From assembly GCA_003221035.1 (NCBI GenBank), contig QHUB01000011.1, positions 1 to 64,000 of the forward strand: a stretch of DNA of 64,000 nt, read 5' to 3'. The notes beneath the pieces are model-generated. The model saw nothing but the letters and a program-made list of their open reading frames with translations, was not told the origin of the DNA and searched no databases. The translations under genes were made by a program, and so were the position numbers. Shown one piece after another: positions 62,963-64,000 of the stretch (positions are counted from its first letter, which is position 1; each line of letters begins with the position of its first letter). This stretch comes from Gemmatimonadota bacterium (GTDB taxonomy: Bacteria; Gemmatimonadota; Gemmatimonadetes; Gemmatimonadales; GWC2-71-9).

Positions 62963-64000
62963 ATGACAGCAACCTTGGAACCCACCGCCACCACGGCCGG
63001 GAAAGCGTCCACTGGCCCATCGCCGGCAGATGTGATCCGCCGTGCCAAGGAGGCGGGCGTGCAGGTCGTGGACGTACGATTCACGGACCTGCCGGGCACC
63101 TGGCAGCATTTCTCGATTCCGCTCAAGGAGCTCGAGGAAGAGACGTTTACCGAGGGCCTGGGATTCGACGGCTCGTCGATCCGCGGCTTTCAGGCGATCA
63201 ACGAAAGCGACATGCTGCTGCTCCCCGATCCCGGGAGCGCCTTCGTCGATCCGTGTCTCGAGGTGCCGACGCTCTCGCTCACCTGTGATATCGTCGATCC
63301 GATCACGCGCGAGCCGTACTCGCGCGACCCTCGCTACGTGGCGCGTAAGGCCGAAGCGTTCTTGAAGAAGAGCGGCGTAGCCACGACTGCGTACTTCGGG
63401 CCCGAGGCGGAGTTCTACATCTTCAACTCCGTGCGCTTCGACCAGAACGCGCACGAGGGCTACTATCACATCGATTCCGAAGAAGGCATCTGGAACAGCG
63501 GCACCAACGGCACGCCCAACCTGGGCCACCGTCCGCGGCACAAGGAAGGGTACTTCCCGTGCCCGCCGACCGACCGGCTGCAGGATCTTCGCTCCAAGAT
63601 CATGCTCGCGATGATCGCCGCCGGCATCGAGGTCGAAGTCCACCATCACGAAGTCGGAACGGCGGGCCAGACCGAAATCGACATGCGCTATAACACACTG
63701 ACGCGCATGGCCGATCAGGTCATGATGTACAAGTACATCGTCAAGAATGTCTGCTGCAAGAACGGCTACACGGCGACGTTCATGCCCAAGCCGATGTTCG
63801 GCGACAACGGCTCTGGCATGCACGTGCACATGAGCCTGTGGAACGGGTCGAGCAACCTGTTCTTCGACAAGAACGGGTATGCGCTGATTTCCGATTCGGC
63901 GCGCTGGTATATCGGTGGGTTGATCAAGCACGCGGCCGCACTGCTCGCATTCGCGGCGCCGACGACGAACAGTTATCGCCGCCTGGTCCCGGGCTATGAA
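62963..64000 (+). CDS. glnA: Glutamine synthetase, type I (partial, runs off the window)
   Basis: First 346 residues seen. N-terminal PLKELEEETFTEGLGFDGSSIRGF, then ATP/Mg site YFGPEAEFYIF, EVEVHHHEVGTAGQTEIDMRY, KYIVKNVCCKNGYTATFMPKP and FGDNGSGMHVHMSLW. It joins ammonia to glutamate with ATP. Its adenylylation loop near the C-terminus lies outside the window. Confidence 0.96.
   Translation, partial: MTATLEPTATTAGKASTGPSPADVIRRAKEAGVQVVDVRFTDLPGTWQHFSIPLKELEEETFTEGLGFDGSSIRGFQAINESDMLLLPDPGSAFVDPCLEVPTLSLTCDIVDPITREPYSRDPRYVARKAEAFLKKSGVATTAYFGPEAEFYIFNSVRFDQNAHEGYYHIDSEEGIWNSGTNGTPNLGHRPRHKEGYFPCPPTDRLQDLRSKIMLAMIAAGIEVEVHHHEVGTAGQTEIDMRYNTLTRMADQVMMYKYIVKNVCCKNGYTATFMPKPMFGDNGSGMHVHMSLWNGSSNLFFDKNGYALISDSARWYIGGLIKHAAALLAFAAPTTNSYRRLVPGYE

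Overview
The window is 64 kb of GC-rich, densely packed bacterial chromosome with no phage, insertion sequence, CRISPR array, rRNA or tRNA visible. The gene set fits Gemmatimonadota or a close relative: a Gram-negative envelope (TonB receptor, many lipoproteins), a coproheme-type haem branch (HemQ-like decarboxylase, ferrochelatase, HemY), futalosine menaquinone synthesis (MqnD), an aa3-type oxidase, and many BACON, TPR and HEAT proteins. The phylum is an inference from gene content and base composition, not from a marker alignment.

Layout. 1-9.4 kb: the end of a TonB-dependent receptor, envelope and hypothetical proteins, an ECF sigma factor with a predicted anti-sigma partner carrying a glycogen-binding-type (CBM48) domain, and a leftward four-gene operon of surface proteins with two BACON-type lipoproteins. 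9.4-18.6 kb: metH behind an odd hairpin/U8 leader, an Nfu-type Fe-S carrier, an ATP-grasp ligase, a GT87-like membrane protein, a methyltransferase and GreA. 18.7-33.8 kb: a long rightward run that starts with an Mrp-like ATPase and three proteins sharing the small BchB C-terminal (PCP_red) domain, including a tandem universal-stress protein and a radical SAM/SPASM enzyme. It continues into an orphan CydA-like quinol oxidase, three membrane or secreted c-type cytochromes, a cupredoxin-like lipoprotein, and cytochrome c oxidase II-I-III-IV with haem O synthase. 33.9-37.9 kb: haem genes (HemQ-Rieske fusion, hemE, hemH, a shortened hemY). These two blocks together look like an electron-transport and cofactor region: Fe-S carriers, haem synthesis and the haem proteins that use it.

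37.9-49.6 kb: transketolase, a TolB-like beta-propeller protein, signal peptidase I, IF-1, a chemoreceptor co-encoded with a periplasmic binding protein, a HEAT-like protein, an alpha/beta hydrolase, an ADP-ribosylglycohydrolase and a cold-shock protein with an attenuator-like leader. 49.8-64 kb: an M1 aminopeptidase with HEAT repeats, an unidentified structured non-coding RNA of about 435 nt (53.65-54.09 kb), HtpX/LemA, regulators, a tiny cysteine-containing lipoprotein facing a TPR protein, a pseudopilin, an HD-GYP response regulator, mqnD and the start of glnA.

Two window-wide features stand out. About ten genes lack a Shine-Dalgarno sequence and have a TAnnnT -10-like hexamer 6-8 nt before the start codon, which points to leaderless transcription. 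Several intrinsic-terminator-like hairpins with U-tracts sit in leaders or directly on start codons. The most novel items are the structured RNA, the PCP_red cluster and the unusual haem/oxidase genes.
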